A stretch of 9,949 bases of DNA from Nitrospira defluvii (GCA_016199015.1 JACQHN010000540.1:1-9949), one strand, 5' to 3'; counted from the first letter of the stretch, positions 1-6,683 are shown. Notes: a model not told the origin generated them from the letters alone. Made by a program: numbers and translations.

Positions 1-2
1 CC

Positions 3-602
3 CACGTCCTGACCGTGCCGTTTGAAAACTTGGATATTCATCTTGGGCGACCGATTTCTCTCGATCCCTCGGACCTCTTTCGAAAGATCGTGCTGAGCCG
101 ACGGGGTGGCTACTGTTTCGAGCTGAACGGGTTGTTTGCGCTGCTGTTGGAACAGCTCGGGTTCTCCGTGACCAGACTGGCCGCCCGTGTGTTGTACGGT
201 GCGGAAGGGGTCAGGCCGCGAAGCCATCAGGTGTTGCTTGTTTCCATAGAGGGGGAGCGGTGGATTGTAGACGTCGGATTCGGAGGTCATGGATTACGTG
301 AACCTTTTGTTTTGACTGTCGGCCATGATGATCGGCAGGGGTTGGATCGATTCCGGCTTACCACCGATGAGCGAGGGGAGTACCTTCTGCAATGTGAGAT
401 CGAAGGGGCTTGGGCGAGTCTCTATTCCTTTACGCTCGAGCCCTGCTTGCCGGTGGACTATACCTTCGCGAACTACTACCACTCGCACTCACCCGATTCG
501 CCCTTCACCCAGCGGCGCATCTGCACGATGCCGACGCTGAACGGGCGGAGAATCTTCACCGACAGGCTGCTCAAGATCCGCTCGGACGGGGCCACAAGAT
601 AA
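3..602 (+). CDS. Arylamine N-acetyltransferase, 5' partial, premature stop
   Basis: This is an arylamine N-acetyltransferase (NAT), which transfers acetyl groups from acetyl-CoA to arylamines or related amines in the cytosol. The frame is open from the left edge and the true start lies outside the window. The family motif VPFENLDIH is near the edge. The full Cys-His-Asp triad is visible: Cys in RGGYCFELNG (codon 114-116), His in RSHQVLL (225-227) and Asp in VDVGFGG (270-272). The HSPDSPF motif follows at about 484-504. The frame stops at TAA 600-602, but in the same frame codons 603-710 continue with NAT-like sequence (HVKDDEECRQLLQKHFGL), ending at TAA 708-710. That would give the usual family length of about 270 residues. 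A one-base change such as GAA to TAA would explain the stop, so the product probably lacks its last 36 or so residues. The extension overlaps the 3' end of the convergent PIN gene by 26 bp. Confidence 0.88.
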   Translation, partial: HVLTVPFENLDIHLGRPISLDPSDLFRKIVLSRRGGYCFELNGLFALLLEQLGFSVTRLAARVLYGAEGVRPRSHQVLLVSIEGERWIVDVGFGGHGLREPFVLTVGHDDRQGLDRFRLTTDERGEYLLQCEIEGAWASLYSFTLEPCLPVDYTFANYYHSHSPDSPFTQRRICTMPTLNGRRIFTDRLLKIRSDGATR

Positions 603-684
603 CTTCATGTGAAGGATGATGAAGAGTGTAGGCAGCTGCTCCAGAAGCACTTCGGCCTCGTTGTCGAGGGAGACTTCAAGCCGG

Positions 685-1116
685 TCAAGGAGCAGGCGGC
701 AACAGGGTAAACCCCTCGCGTCGAGCTGCTTCCCGGAGGCGCTGATCGAGACAGACGAAGTGATGGCCTGCCGTCTGCCCCCGACTCCACACCAGCGCCG
801 CAGCGAGTTGCAGCGCATCCGCCGCTCGGAGCGGATGCAGTAGGAGTGCCCGTCCTGCTTGCTCCCGAACGACACGACTCGGCTCAATTTCCGTCCATTC
901 CGCTGCTAACGCCGTGAGGACAGTCCGTGCCTGTTCTTCTTCCATGGTGGTCAGGAAGTCTTCACGTCTGAGTCGAGCGAACGCGGAATAACATTCCACC
1001 GGTGTAGCCCACCAGGCCACAATGGCTTCATCCTCCTCCGCGAGCTTCCTCAGCGAGGCGGTCTGCAATTCATCCAAGCAGAGCGGGATCAGCGCCGAAG
1101 CATCCCAGAACTTCAT
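685..1116 (-). CDS. PIN-domain toxin (VapC-like ribonuclease)
   Basis: This 143-residue protein has the PIN fold expected of type II toxin endoribonucleases that cleave RNA with metal ions. Conserved acidic residues appear in order: Asp5 in FWDASALI, Glu in TPVECYSAF, Asp in RAADALQLA and Asp in VCLDQRL. The length is typical for PIN toxins (130-145). Its ATG overlaps the TGA of the upstream antitoxin by 4 bases (ATGA), so translation is probably coupled. It converges on the acetyltransferase gene. The PIN assignment is firm; the RNA target is unknown. Confidence 0.85.
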   Translation of the reverse strand: MKFWDASALIPLCLDELQTASLRKLAEEDEAIVAWWATPVECYSAFARLRREDFLTTMEEEQARTVLTALAAEWTEIEPSRVVREQAGRALLLHPLRAADALQLAAALVWSRGQTAGHHFVCLDQRLREAARREGFTLLPPAP

Positions 1117-1406
1117 CGGCCCTCGGCACGCTCAGTAAGTAAGGCCTGCGACGCCCGCCCTTTCCGGTCCTTCGGGCGCGGAAGCTTCCAGAACCCGACC
1201 GGTAATTTCCCCGACCCACTGCGGACCAAGCCGGCCCGCACCAAGTCAGCGAGCTGGGCGGTCTCCGTGTCCCTGTGTCGCGGCATCGGGACCAACTTGG
1301 CGATGGGTTTGCCCCGTTCCATGACGATCAACTCCTCCCCAGCCTTCACCTTGGCCAAGCACTGGCTTAGCGTGGCCTTGAGTTCAGAGACCTGTGTGGA
1401 CTTCAT
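1113..1406 (-). CDS. Phd/YefM-family antitoxin
   Basis: This 97-residue protein begins MKSTQVSELKATLSQCLAKV and continues with EELIVMERGKPIAKLVP. That is the Phd/YefM DNA-binding fold (sheet with KAxLSxxLxxVKxGEEixVxxRGxPiAxLvP). The C-terminal half is basic and less conserved, as expected for the part that wraps the toxin. The start is supported by AGGAGG seven bases upstream of the ATG. It is the first gene of a two-gene operon with the PIN toxin and follows a clear promoter at 1439-1467. Antitoxins of this family normally repress their own promoter. Confidence 0.88.
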   Translation of the reverse strand: MKSTQVSELKATLSQCLAKVKAGEELIVMERGKPIAKLVPMPRHRDTETAQLADLVRAGLVRSGSGKLPVGFWKLPRPKDRKGRASQALLTERAEGR

Positions 1407-1438
1407 GAAGTAGCCTCCTGGTACTCATCGATATGACC

Positions 1439-1467
1439 ATTATAGTCCGATCACATGCAATCTTCAA
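1439..1467 (-). promoter_or_regulatory. Sigma70-type promoter of the Phd/PIN operon
   Basis: Reading the minus strand, -35 TTGAAG (1467-1462) is followed by a 17-base spacer and a perfect -10 TATAAT (1444-1439). Transcription would start near 1432, about 25 bases before the antitoxin ATG. Assignment rests on consensus match and placement only. Confidence 0.65.
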
Positions 1468-1596
1468 AGAGATGGAGGATCTCTTGTCATAGATATCCGG
1501 CAGCGATCAGCTTCTAATTCTACACGAGAGACGCGTTCCGAGTGGCGAGTCGCCGGTTGCCTCGATGGCCGTCGCGGACGCAAACTGCTCAATCCC
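1468..1596. other. Intergenic stretch, no gene seen
   Basis: These bases lie between the divergent antitoxin promoter and the duplicated leader of the DGR operon. I see no coding signature, hairpin or recognised site in them. Confidence 0.5.
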
Positions 1597-1627
1597 CGCA
1601 AATACTGCTGTGTCTCTCCTGGGCTGG

Positions 1628-1656
1628 TTGACAGGATCATGTGTAAAAAATAGCCT
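1628..1656 (+). promoter_or_regulatory. Upstream promoter copy P1 of the DGR operon
   Basis: TTGACA (1628-1633), a 17-base spacer and TAGCCT (1651-1656). The -35 is perfect; the -10 matches TATAAT at three positions only. It is the same arrangement as the second copy 122 bases downstream, while the spacers differ. Conservation of the hexamers over the spacer supports a promoter, but is not proof. Confidence 0.5.
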
Positions 1657-1672
1657 GTTACCAATTCCACGG

Positions 1673-1696
1673 CGCACTCACCCGATTCGCCCTTCA
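1673..1696 (+). repeat. 24-base copy of an acetyltransferase segment
   Basis: Bases 1673-1696 are identical to 484-507 of the acetyltransferase gene, the part coding for the HSPDSPF motif. The flanks are only loosely similar. The equivalent part of the second leader copy is shorter and diverged. A short relic of an acetyltransferase gene is the simplest reading; no larger open frame survives. Confidence 0.6.
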
Positions 1697-1749
1697 TTCA
1701 GCAAGAGCGCCGAGTCCCACAAATACTGGTATTTCATTTCCTGTGCCGG

Positions 1750-1778
1750 TTGACAGGATCATACGTACAACGTAGCCT
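1750..1778 (+). promoter_or_regulatory. Downstream promoter copy P2 of the DGR operon
   Basis: TTGACA (1750-1755), a 17-base spacer and TAGCCT (1773-1778). Transcription would start near 1785, about 30 bases before the target ATG at 1816. This placement argues against translation starting at the TTG at 1750, which lies inside the -35 box. Confidence 0.5.
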
Positions 1779-1815
1779 GTTGCCAGTTCCACGCGTTCAC
1801 CACCCCTTCAGCGCT

Positions 1816-4542
1816 ATGGCGACGATTTATCTCTCCTCCACGTACGAAGACTTGAAAGAGTATCGACGCGTCGTGGTCGAGGCGCTTCGAAAAAGCGGCT
1901 ATCAGGTCATCGCGATGGAGGATTATGTTGCGGCGGACCAGCGGCCGGTCGATCAATGCCTCAAAGACGTGGAGAAGGCCGATATCTACATCGGCCTGTT
2001 CGCCTTTCGCTATGGGTACGTCCCCCCTTCCCAACACAACAATCCCCAAGGCTGGTCGATCACCGAGCTGGAGTTCCGCCGCGCCGAAGCTCTCCACAAA
2101 TCCTGCCTCACGTTTGTGGTGAACGAGACCACGGACTGGCCTCGCTCGTATGATGACGCCCGTACGTCAGCAGACAAAGGCGACCGCATCAATACGTTGC
2201 GGCAGTACTTGCTCACGGAGAAACTGGCCGGCGCGTTTGCGTCGCCGTATGAGCTCGCTGCCCTCGTACTCGCGGCGGTGGCCAAGCACCTGACGAACCA
2301 GAAGAAACCAGCCTCACCGGATGCTACAGAACCAGCCACGCCAGCGGCCGTCACCTGGGATGTCGAGAAAAACGACTCACCCTATCCCGGCTTGATGCAT
2401 TTCACCCGCAAGTATGCGCCGGTGTTCTTTGGGCGCGATGCGGAGATCCGAGATATTCTCGACCGCATGCGGCTGCCGGAAGGACGCTTCATCCTTATCA
2501 GTGGCGATTCGGGGGTCGGCAAGTCCTCGGTCGTGGATGCCGGAATTTTGCCAAAGCTCGAAGCCGGGGGGCTTCCCGGCGGTGAGAGCTGCGATTGCGT
2601 GCGAATGGTGCCGAGTCAGGGCCAGGATCCGTGGAATTCCCTCCTGGCCGCGCTCGGTTCCATGGCCACCCGCGCGGGACTGAGGCCGGACGCGATCATC
2701 GAAGATCTCAATCGGGAACCGGAAACCCTACCGGGCCATATCAGAAGAATCGTCAAGGATGGCACCGAGAGTCAGGCGCTGGTGCTCTTTCTCGACCAAA
2801 TGGAAGAGCTCTTTACGTCTCAGGATAGGACCAAGTCCAACCAGTTTCTCTCGGCGCTGTATCACGCCGCACAAGAAAAAACAGTATGGGTTCTGGCGAC
2901 CATCCGAAGCGACCATCTGCAGTACTGCCACCGCCATCCTGACATGGTGAAGGTGCTGCGCGGTTCGGGGCATTTTCCGGTAGGGCCTGTCGAGTCGTTC
3001 ATGCTGACCGATATGGTTGTGAAGCCCGCTCGCTGTGCTGGTCTGCGCATCACCGACCAGCTTGCCCACCTGATCGTCGAGGAAACAGGTTCGAAGGAAG
3101 TGAATCTGCCGCTGCTTGGGTTTGTCTTGGAGCAGCTCTTCGAGAATCGGGTGAATCATGATCTGAGCGAGGACATGTACAAGCGGCTGGGAAGAGTTGC
3201 CGGAGCGATAGAAGCACACGTCAAAACCGTGGAAGAAAAAATCGAGCGCACGGTGGGAGCTAAAACTGGGCAGGTGTTGCCCGCCATTTTCCAAACATTG
3301 GCCAAGGTGCAAAAAGAAGAGGGTGTCCCCACGCGGAACCGCCCGCCGCTATCCGGGTTTACCGGGACTCTGCGGAACGTCGTCGATCTATTGGTGACAG
3401 AGCGCTTGCTCCGAACCGAAGGGGAAGGGGAGGCCGCCACTGTGTCGCTCAGCCATGAAAAACTCTTCGAGGCGTGGCCTGCCTTGCAGGAGTATGTCGA
3501 GACCCACAAGAAAATGCTGGTGGATCGCACGCTCCTGGAGAGCCGCGCGCGCAAATGGGTTAACATGGGCAAGCCCTGGTTCAGCGGGCTGGCATCCGGC
3601 CGGGAATACAACGACTTTCGGTGGGCGGGGGGAACTGCCACCTCAGTGATGAAGGACTACCTTGCGGCGAGCCGCAGAGCCCAATGGCTTGTGAATATGG
3701 CCGTTACGTTCGTACTCTTGTTGGTGGCTGGCACGACCTGGCTGTGGCAGAAGGGCTATAACCTCGATCAGGCTGGACTCAAAGTCCGATCGCTTTTTGT
3801 GAGCATTCACCTGGCGCCCGAGATGCAACCAGTGTCCGGCGGAACGTTTCGGCAAGGTGACACCCATGGTTTAGGTGGGGCAATAGAGCAACCCGTGCAC
3901 GAGGTCAGGATCAAATCATTCGCCATCGGGCGCTTTGAGGTCACCTTCGAAGAATACGACCGATTCGCCGTTGCGACGGGTCGTTCATTACCGGGTGATC
4001 AGGGTTGGGGGCGCGGCCGCCGGCCGGTCATCAATGTGTCCTGGCATGAAGCGAAGGACTATGCTGACTGGTTATCTCGTGAAACGGGAAAACGGTTTCG
4101 GTTGCCGACAGAATCCGAGTGGGAATATGCGGCGCGAGGCGGAGGCAAGGATGACATCTGGGCAGGAACCTCCGATGAGGAGCAACTGAAGAATTATGCA
4201 GTGTACGCAGCCAACTCTCAAAACCGCACCGCGCCTGTGGGGGAAGATAAGGGGAGGAAACCCAATGCTCGCGGGCTGTATGACATGAGCGGGAATGTGT
4301 TTGAGTGGGTCGAAGATTGCGCGCACAATGACTACCAGGGGGCTCCGACGGATGGAACCGCCTGGTTAGAAGCGGATGGTGGGAACTGCAAAGGGCGCGT
4401 GATCCGGGGCGGCTCCTGGACTTCGGCCCGGGGAACCTGCGTGTATCGAACCGGGACTGGAACTTCGCCGTCAACCGGTTCGACGGCCTCGGCGTCCGTC
4501 TTGCCCAGGACCTTCCGTAACCCTATGCCCTGTGCTCTTTGA
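1816..4542 (+). CDS. DGR target: DUF4062-nSTAND NTPase-TM-FGE/C-type lectin receptor, frameshifted in VR
   Basis: The chosen start is ATG 1816, because the DUF4062 motif IYLSSTYEDLKEYR begins at residue 4; the open frame extends upstream only into promoter sequence. No strong Shine-Dalgarno is visible. Domains in order (from ATG 1816): DUF4062, a TIR-like signalling domain, about 3-110; nSTAND-type NTPase from about 190 (SPYPGL, FFGRDAEI), with Walker A GDSGVGKSS at 230-238 and Walker B LVLFLDQMEEL around Asp327; a hydrophobic helix at 624-645; and an FGE-sulfatase domain with C-type lectin fold from about 670 (FRLPTESEWEYAARGG, LYDMSGNVFEW, RVIRGGSW). No signal peptide is seen. The last domain ends in the variable repeat. 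A missing base right after Trp868 shifts the frame, so the current product has about 40 aberrant residues and ends at TGA 4540. With one base restored the protein would be 901 residues, ending VRLAQDLP at TAA 4518-4520, matching the template frame. It is the first gene of the operon with avd and RT. Confidence 0.9.
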   Translation: MATIYLSSTYEDLKEYRRVVVEALRKSGYQVIAMEDYVAADQRPVDQCLKDVEKADIYIGLFAFRYGYVPPSQHNNPQGWSITELEFRRAEALHKSCLTFVVNETTDWPRSYDDARTSADKGDRINTLRQYLLTEKLAGAFASPYELAALVLAAVAKHLTNQKKPASPDATEPATPAAVTWDVEKNDSPYPGLMHFTRKYAPVFFGRDAEIRDILDRMRLPEGRFILISGDSGVGKSSVVDAGILPKLEAGGLPGGESCDCVRMVPSQGQDPWNSLLAALGSMATRAGLRPDAIIEDLNREPETLPGHIRRIVKDGTESQALVLFLDQMEELFTSQDRTKSNQFLSALYHAAQEKTVWVLATIRSDHLQYCHRHPDMVKVLRGSGHFPVGPVESFMLTDMVVKPARCAGLRITDQLAHLIVEETGSKEVNLPLLGFVLEQLFENRVNHDLSEDMYKRLGRVAGAIEAHVKTVEEKIERTVGAKTGQVLPAIFQTLAKVQKEEGVPTRNRPPLSGFTGTLRNVVDLLVTERLLRTEGEGEAATVSLSHEKLFEAWPALQEYVETHKKMLVDRTLLESRARKWVNMGKPWFSGLASGREYNDFRWAGGTATSVMKDYLAASRRAQWLVNMAVTFVLLLVAGTTWLWQKGYNLDQAGLKVRSLFVSIHLAPEMQPVSGGTFRQGDTHGLGGAIEQPVHEVRIKSFAIGRFEVTFEEYDRFAVATGRSLPGDQGWGRGRRPVINVSWHEAKDYADWLSRETGKRFRLPTESEWEYAARGGGKDDIWAGTSDEEQLKNYAVYAANSQNRTAPVGEDKGRKPNARGLYDMSGNVFEWVEDCAHNDYQGAPTDGTAWLEADGGNCKGRVIRGGSWTSARGTCVYRTGTGTSPSTGSTASASVLPRTFRNPMPCAL
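4395..4508 (+). repeat. DGR variable repeat (VR)
   Basis: These 114 bases align to the 115-base TR at 6034-6148. Sixteen TR adenines are replaced in VR (8 to T, 7 to G, 1 to C), one of the pair at 6059/6060 is deleted, and 14 are kept. The only other difference is T6134 to G4494. Adenine-specific change is the signature of DGR mutagenic retrohoming. Both ends are anchored by identical stretches: 26 bases on the left and, on the right, TCCGTCTTGCCCAG (4495-4508), a likely initiation-of-mutagenic-homing site. Confidence 0.96.
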
Positions 4543-4602
4543 CCCTTTGCCTCTTGTTCCGTATGGTGCGCTATCGACGGGCTGGTTGAAAGAAGGCGCT
4601 GC

Positions 4603-4962
4603 ATGACGACTCCCAGCACACCCCAGGCCGTGCAATCATGCCATGAGCTGCTCCTCTGGCTGATTCCGCAACTCGACAAGTTCCCACGCGTGCGACGATT
4701 CACGCTGGGGGAGCGCATCGAGGCCGGGTTGCTCGAGGTGCTGGAACTGCTTGTTGAAGCGGCCTACAGCCGCAAGAAGGAGGCCTCGTTGCGGCGCGCG
4801 AATCTGCAACTGGAGGTGGTGCGTCACCTGTGGAGGCTGGCTCATGAGTTGAAAGTGATGGCGACACGCCGGTATGAGCATGGCGCCACGTTGATGGATG
4901 ACCTGGGCCGGCAGATCGGCGGCTGGCTCCGCAGTCAAACCCCGGTTCAGCCACAGCCATGA
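4603..4962 (+). CDS. avd: DGR accessory variability determinant (Avd), four-helix bundle
   Basis: This 119-residue, almost entirely helical, Arg-rich protein matches the Avd family (S23-ribosomal-protein-like four-helix bundle). Avd forms a basic pentameric barrel that binds the DGR reverse transcriptase and template RNA. Recognisable features are the heptad-like helices in LLLWLIPQLDKFPR, IEAGLLEVLELLVEAAYS and LQLEVVRHLWRLAHEL. The length is typical. ATG 4603 is preceded by an AAGG-containing stretch. Its TGA overlaps the RT ATG by four bases (ATGA), and it follows the VR after 94 bases, the classic target-avd-RT order. Confidence 0.93.
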   Translation: MTTPSTPQAVQSCHELLLWLIPQLDKFPRVRRFTLGERIEAGLLEVLELLVEAAYSRKKEASLRRANLQLEVVRHLWRLAHELKVMATRRYEHGATLMDDLGRQIGGWLRSQTPVQPQP

Positions 4963-6041
4963 CACGGATCGATGGCCTCTGGGGGCCACTCACGAGTTTT
5001 GAGAATCTCCTGCGGGCCTACCGCAGGGCCCGGCGGGGTAAACGGAAGCGACCGGGCGTGGCTGAGTTCGGGCTCAATCTCGAACGTGAGCTGCTGTCTC
5101 TGCAACGCGCGTTGCGCGATGGCACATATCAACCGGGTGACTACCGGCTCTTCACGATTTACGAGCGCAAGCCCCGCGTCATCGCTGCGGCGCCGTTTTG
5201 CGATCGGGTCGTGCACCACGCGGTGATGCACTGCATCGAGCCGTCTCTGGATCGCACGTTTATTTCAGACAGCTACGCCTGCCGGACGGGCAAGGGGGTG
5301 CATGCTGCGGTGGATCGCTATCAAGCCTGGGCGCAGACCTACCGGTATGTCCTGAAAATGGATGTCCGGCAGTATTTCCCGTCTATCGATCACGATTTGC
5401 TCAGGGAGAAGCTCCGGCGACGGATCAAAGATGCGCGCGTTGTGGACTTGCTGGATCGCCTCATTGACGGGTCTCCCCGAGGAACCTCCGACCCCTGCTA
5501 TTTCCCTGGCGACGACCTCTTTACGCCGCTCGAACGGCGTGCCGGCATTCCCATCGGCAATCTGACAAGTCAGTTCTTCGCCAACCTGTATCTGGACGAC
5601 CTTGACCATGCCATCAAACAGGACTTGAAGGTCCGCCCCTATCTCCGCTACGTGGATGACATGGTGGCGCTGGACCACGACAAGGCGCGACTGGCCGAGA
5701 TTCGTGAGTCGGTCCGTGAGCGGCTCGCGGCCGACCGGCTACGGCTCCACCCCAGCAAGGCGCATATCTCGCCCGTGGCCGACGGGCTGAACCTCCTTGG
5801 CTATGTCGTCTATCCCGCGCGGCGTCGGTTACGGAGTGATAATGGGCATCGTTTCGCCAGAAAGCTTCGTCGCATGGCGGAGGCTTATCGGGCGGAGCGT
5901 CTGGAGTGGGCGAAGGTAGTGGCCGCGACGCAGAGTTGGATCGGCCATGCGCAACATGCCGACACGGAGGGCCTTCGCCGGGTGATTTTCTCCCAGGCTG
6001 TGTTCAGAAGGGGAACGGGCCAAGAGACGGCCAGCGCGTGA
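4959..6041 (+). CDS. DGR reverse transcriptase
   Basis: This 360-residue protein is a DGR-clade retroelement reverse transcriptase. It copies the TR RNA into cDNA while misincorporating at template adenines. Motif A is KMDVRQYFPSID with Asp135; the catalytic YVDD is at residues 231-234 (RYVDDMV). The DGR hallmark IGNLTSQ at 199-205 replaces the QGxxxSP of group II intron and retroviral enzymes. Family motifs such as YERKPRVI and FISDSYACRTGKG are also present. Length is normal for the clade and no key residue is missing, so the enzyme looks intact. The last two codons and stop lie inside the template repeat. Confidence 0.96.
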   Translation: MTRIDGLWGPLTSFENLLRAYRRARRGKRKRPGVAEFGLNLERELLSLQRALRDGTYQPGDYRLFTIYERKPRVIAAAPFCDRVVHHAVMHCIEPSLDRTFISDSYACRTGKGVHAAVDRYQAWAQTYRYVLKMDVRQYFPSIDHDLLREKLRRRIKDARVVDLLDRLIDGSPRGTSDPCYFPGDDLFTPLERRAGIPIGNLTSQFFANLYLDDLDHAIKQDLKVRPYLRYVDDMVALDHDKARLAEIRESVRERLAADRLRLHPSKAHISPVADGLNLLGYVVYPARRRLRSDNGHRFARKLRRMAEAYRAERLEWAKVVAATQSWIGHAQHADTEGLRRVIFSQAVFRRGTGQETASA

Positions 6042-6148
6042 TCCGGGGCGGCTCCTGGAACAACAACCCGGAGAACCTGCGTGTATCGAACCGGAACAGG
6101 AACAACGCCGACAACCGGAACAACAACATCGGCTTCCGTCTTGCCCAG
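6034..6148 (+). repeat. DGR template repeat (TR)
   Basis: This 115-base non-coding template begins 8 bases before the end of the RT gene and is the invariant partner of VR. Read in the target frame it gives RVIRGGSWNNNPENLRVSN and then NRNNADNRNNNIGFRLAQ, with 12 AAC codons. AAC codons are typical of DGR templates because mutating the two adenines cannot give a stop codon. It holds 31 adenines. Confidence 0.96.
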
Positions 6149-6320
6149 TCCGCCCGCACGGCAAGTCGCCGGTCCCAGAGCCGGCCTGTTCATGGACAGG
6201 CCGGGCGAGGCAGCGGGTGTCCATGAGCCTGTTTCCCGGTCTCCTGCGCGAGCGGGAACGCCGAATAGTGGGCCTGGGGTGAGGCGGATCGGGGCCGGTC
6301 GGCCGAGCCGACAGCCCCGG
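6149..6320 (+). ncRNA. Structured 3' region of the putative DGR template RNA
   Basis: Downstream of TR the sequence is GC-rich and folds strongly. Hairpin A is a perfect 9-bp stem 6181-6189/6196-6204 with six-base loop. A competing 9-bp pairing joins 6190-6198 with 6218-6226, so the two cannot form fully together. A third, very stable hairpin at 6290-6319 has CGGGGC and GTCGGC stems, loop CGA and small internal loop. DGR template RNAs need sequence 3' of TR for RT and Avd binding, and this is the natural candidate. No U-tract follows the last hairpin, so the transcript end is uncertain. Confidence 0.55.
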
Positions 6321-6599
6321 ACGCTGCTCTGTCCAATCGCTCACGGTTCGAGATGCAACCGGTGTTTCAGCCAAAAGAACGGGGCGGCGAACGGGGGCTG
6401 TCGAGTTGCTGTACCCAGTGCCATGTCTCTGGGTTGGATGCTCCCGCGCCACCAGTTTCACCAGCCCCACATAGCCCATACAGAGGACCATCGAGCCGGC
6501 CAGTATCAACCAGAGCCTGGAGCAGAACAGTGTGAGGGGTGGAGGTTGCCTACCGATAGACATGTCTTAAGCAGCGAGAACAGGGAAGGGGGAGCGACG
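6321..6599. other. Intergenic stretch with one degraded TM-peptide copy
   Basis: No convincing plus-strand gene is seen here. The minus strand holds the third copy of the short transmembrane reading frame listed separately. GGTGTTTCAGCCA at 6361-6373 recurs at 9620-9632, similarly placed relative to the other TM copy. Confidence 0.5.
6441..6563 (-). pseudogene. Short single-TM peptide gene, copy u3, stop lost
   Basis: From ATG 6561-6563 the minus strand codes MSIGRQPPPLTLFCSRLW followed by a hydrophobic helix ending VKLVAR (Arg codon 6444-6446). It aligns with copy u2 (9702 onward): Trp to Met is 11 residues, Met to Lys 7 and Lys to Arg 4 in both. Where u2 has TAG directly after the Arg, this copy has GAG, so it runs on into unrelated sequence. 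Function unknown; a small membrane protein or toxin-like peptide is possible. Confidence 0.4.
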
Positions 6600-6683
6600 A
6601 TGCCAAACAGAGTTGAAGAGGCACGCAGGTTTTTGGGCGGACCAGCCTTACGATTTGACACGTCGAATGATGTGTGGCGCTGA
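6600..6683 (+). CDS. Possible 27-residue peptide, unknown
   Basis: ATG 6600 is preceded by a purine-rich Shine-Dalgarno (GGAAGGGGGAG) at good spacing, stronger than most in this window. The frame codes MPNRVEEARRFLGG and ends DVWR at TGA 6681-6683. I do not recognise it. It may be a real small protein or the 5' stub of a deleted gene; there is no homology evidence. Confidence 0.25.
   Translation: MPNRVEEARRFLGGPALRFDTSNDVWR

Larger units (their letters stand above)
1597..1806 (+). repeat. Imperfect tandem duplication of the DGR leader (period about 122)
   Basis: Two related copies lie head to tail. Copy 1 begins with CCCCGCAAATACTG near 1597 and copy 2 with TCCCACAAATACTG near 1717. Both continue with GGTTGACAGGATCAT (from 1626 and 1748), then TAGCCTGTT and CCARTTCCACG. 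The left portions are diverged, with a one-base length difference. The second copy runs to the start of the target gene. The blocks most alike coincide with the putative -35 and -10 elements. Confidence 0.7.

Noticed and set aside
1750..1815. Upstream extension of the target gene from TTG 1750
   Set aside because: The TTG is inside the putative -35 box, and the added residues are translated promoter repeat; the DUF4062 motif begins right after ATG 1816.
2728..3312. 194-codon minus-strand frame inside the target gene
   Set aside because: Shadow of the NTPase coding frame; no recognisable motif.
4579..4589. GGGCTGGTTGA shared with the leader at 1621-1631, as a possible third promoter
   Set aside because: Only 11 bases, no TTGACA and no -10 at 17 bases; avd and RT are adequately served by the target transcript.
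5906..6226. Plus-strand frame reading through TR with an FGE-like ending
   Set aside because: It only reflects the target-frame content of TR. It has no upstream FGE domain, overlaps RT in another frame, and TR is a non-coding template.
5829..6440. Long minus-strand frame opposite RT and TR
   Set aside because: Antisense of RT and GC-rich hairpins, Pro/Arg-rich with no domain. Only its first part (6441-6563) is kept, as a TM-peptide copy.
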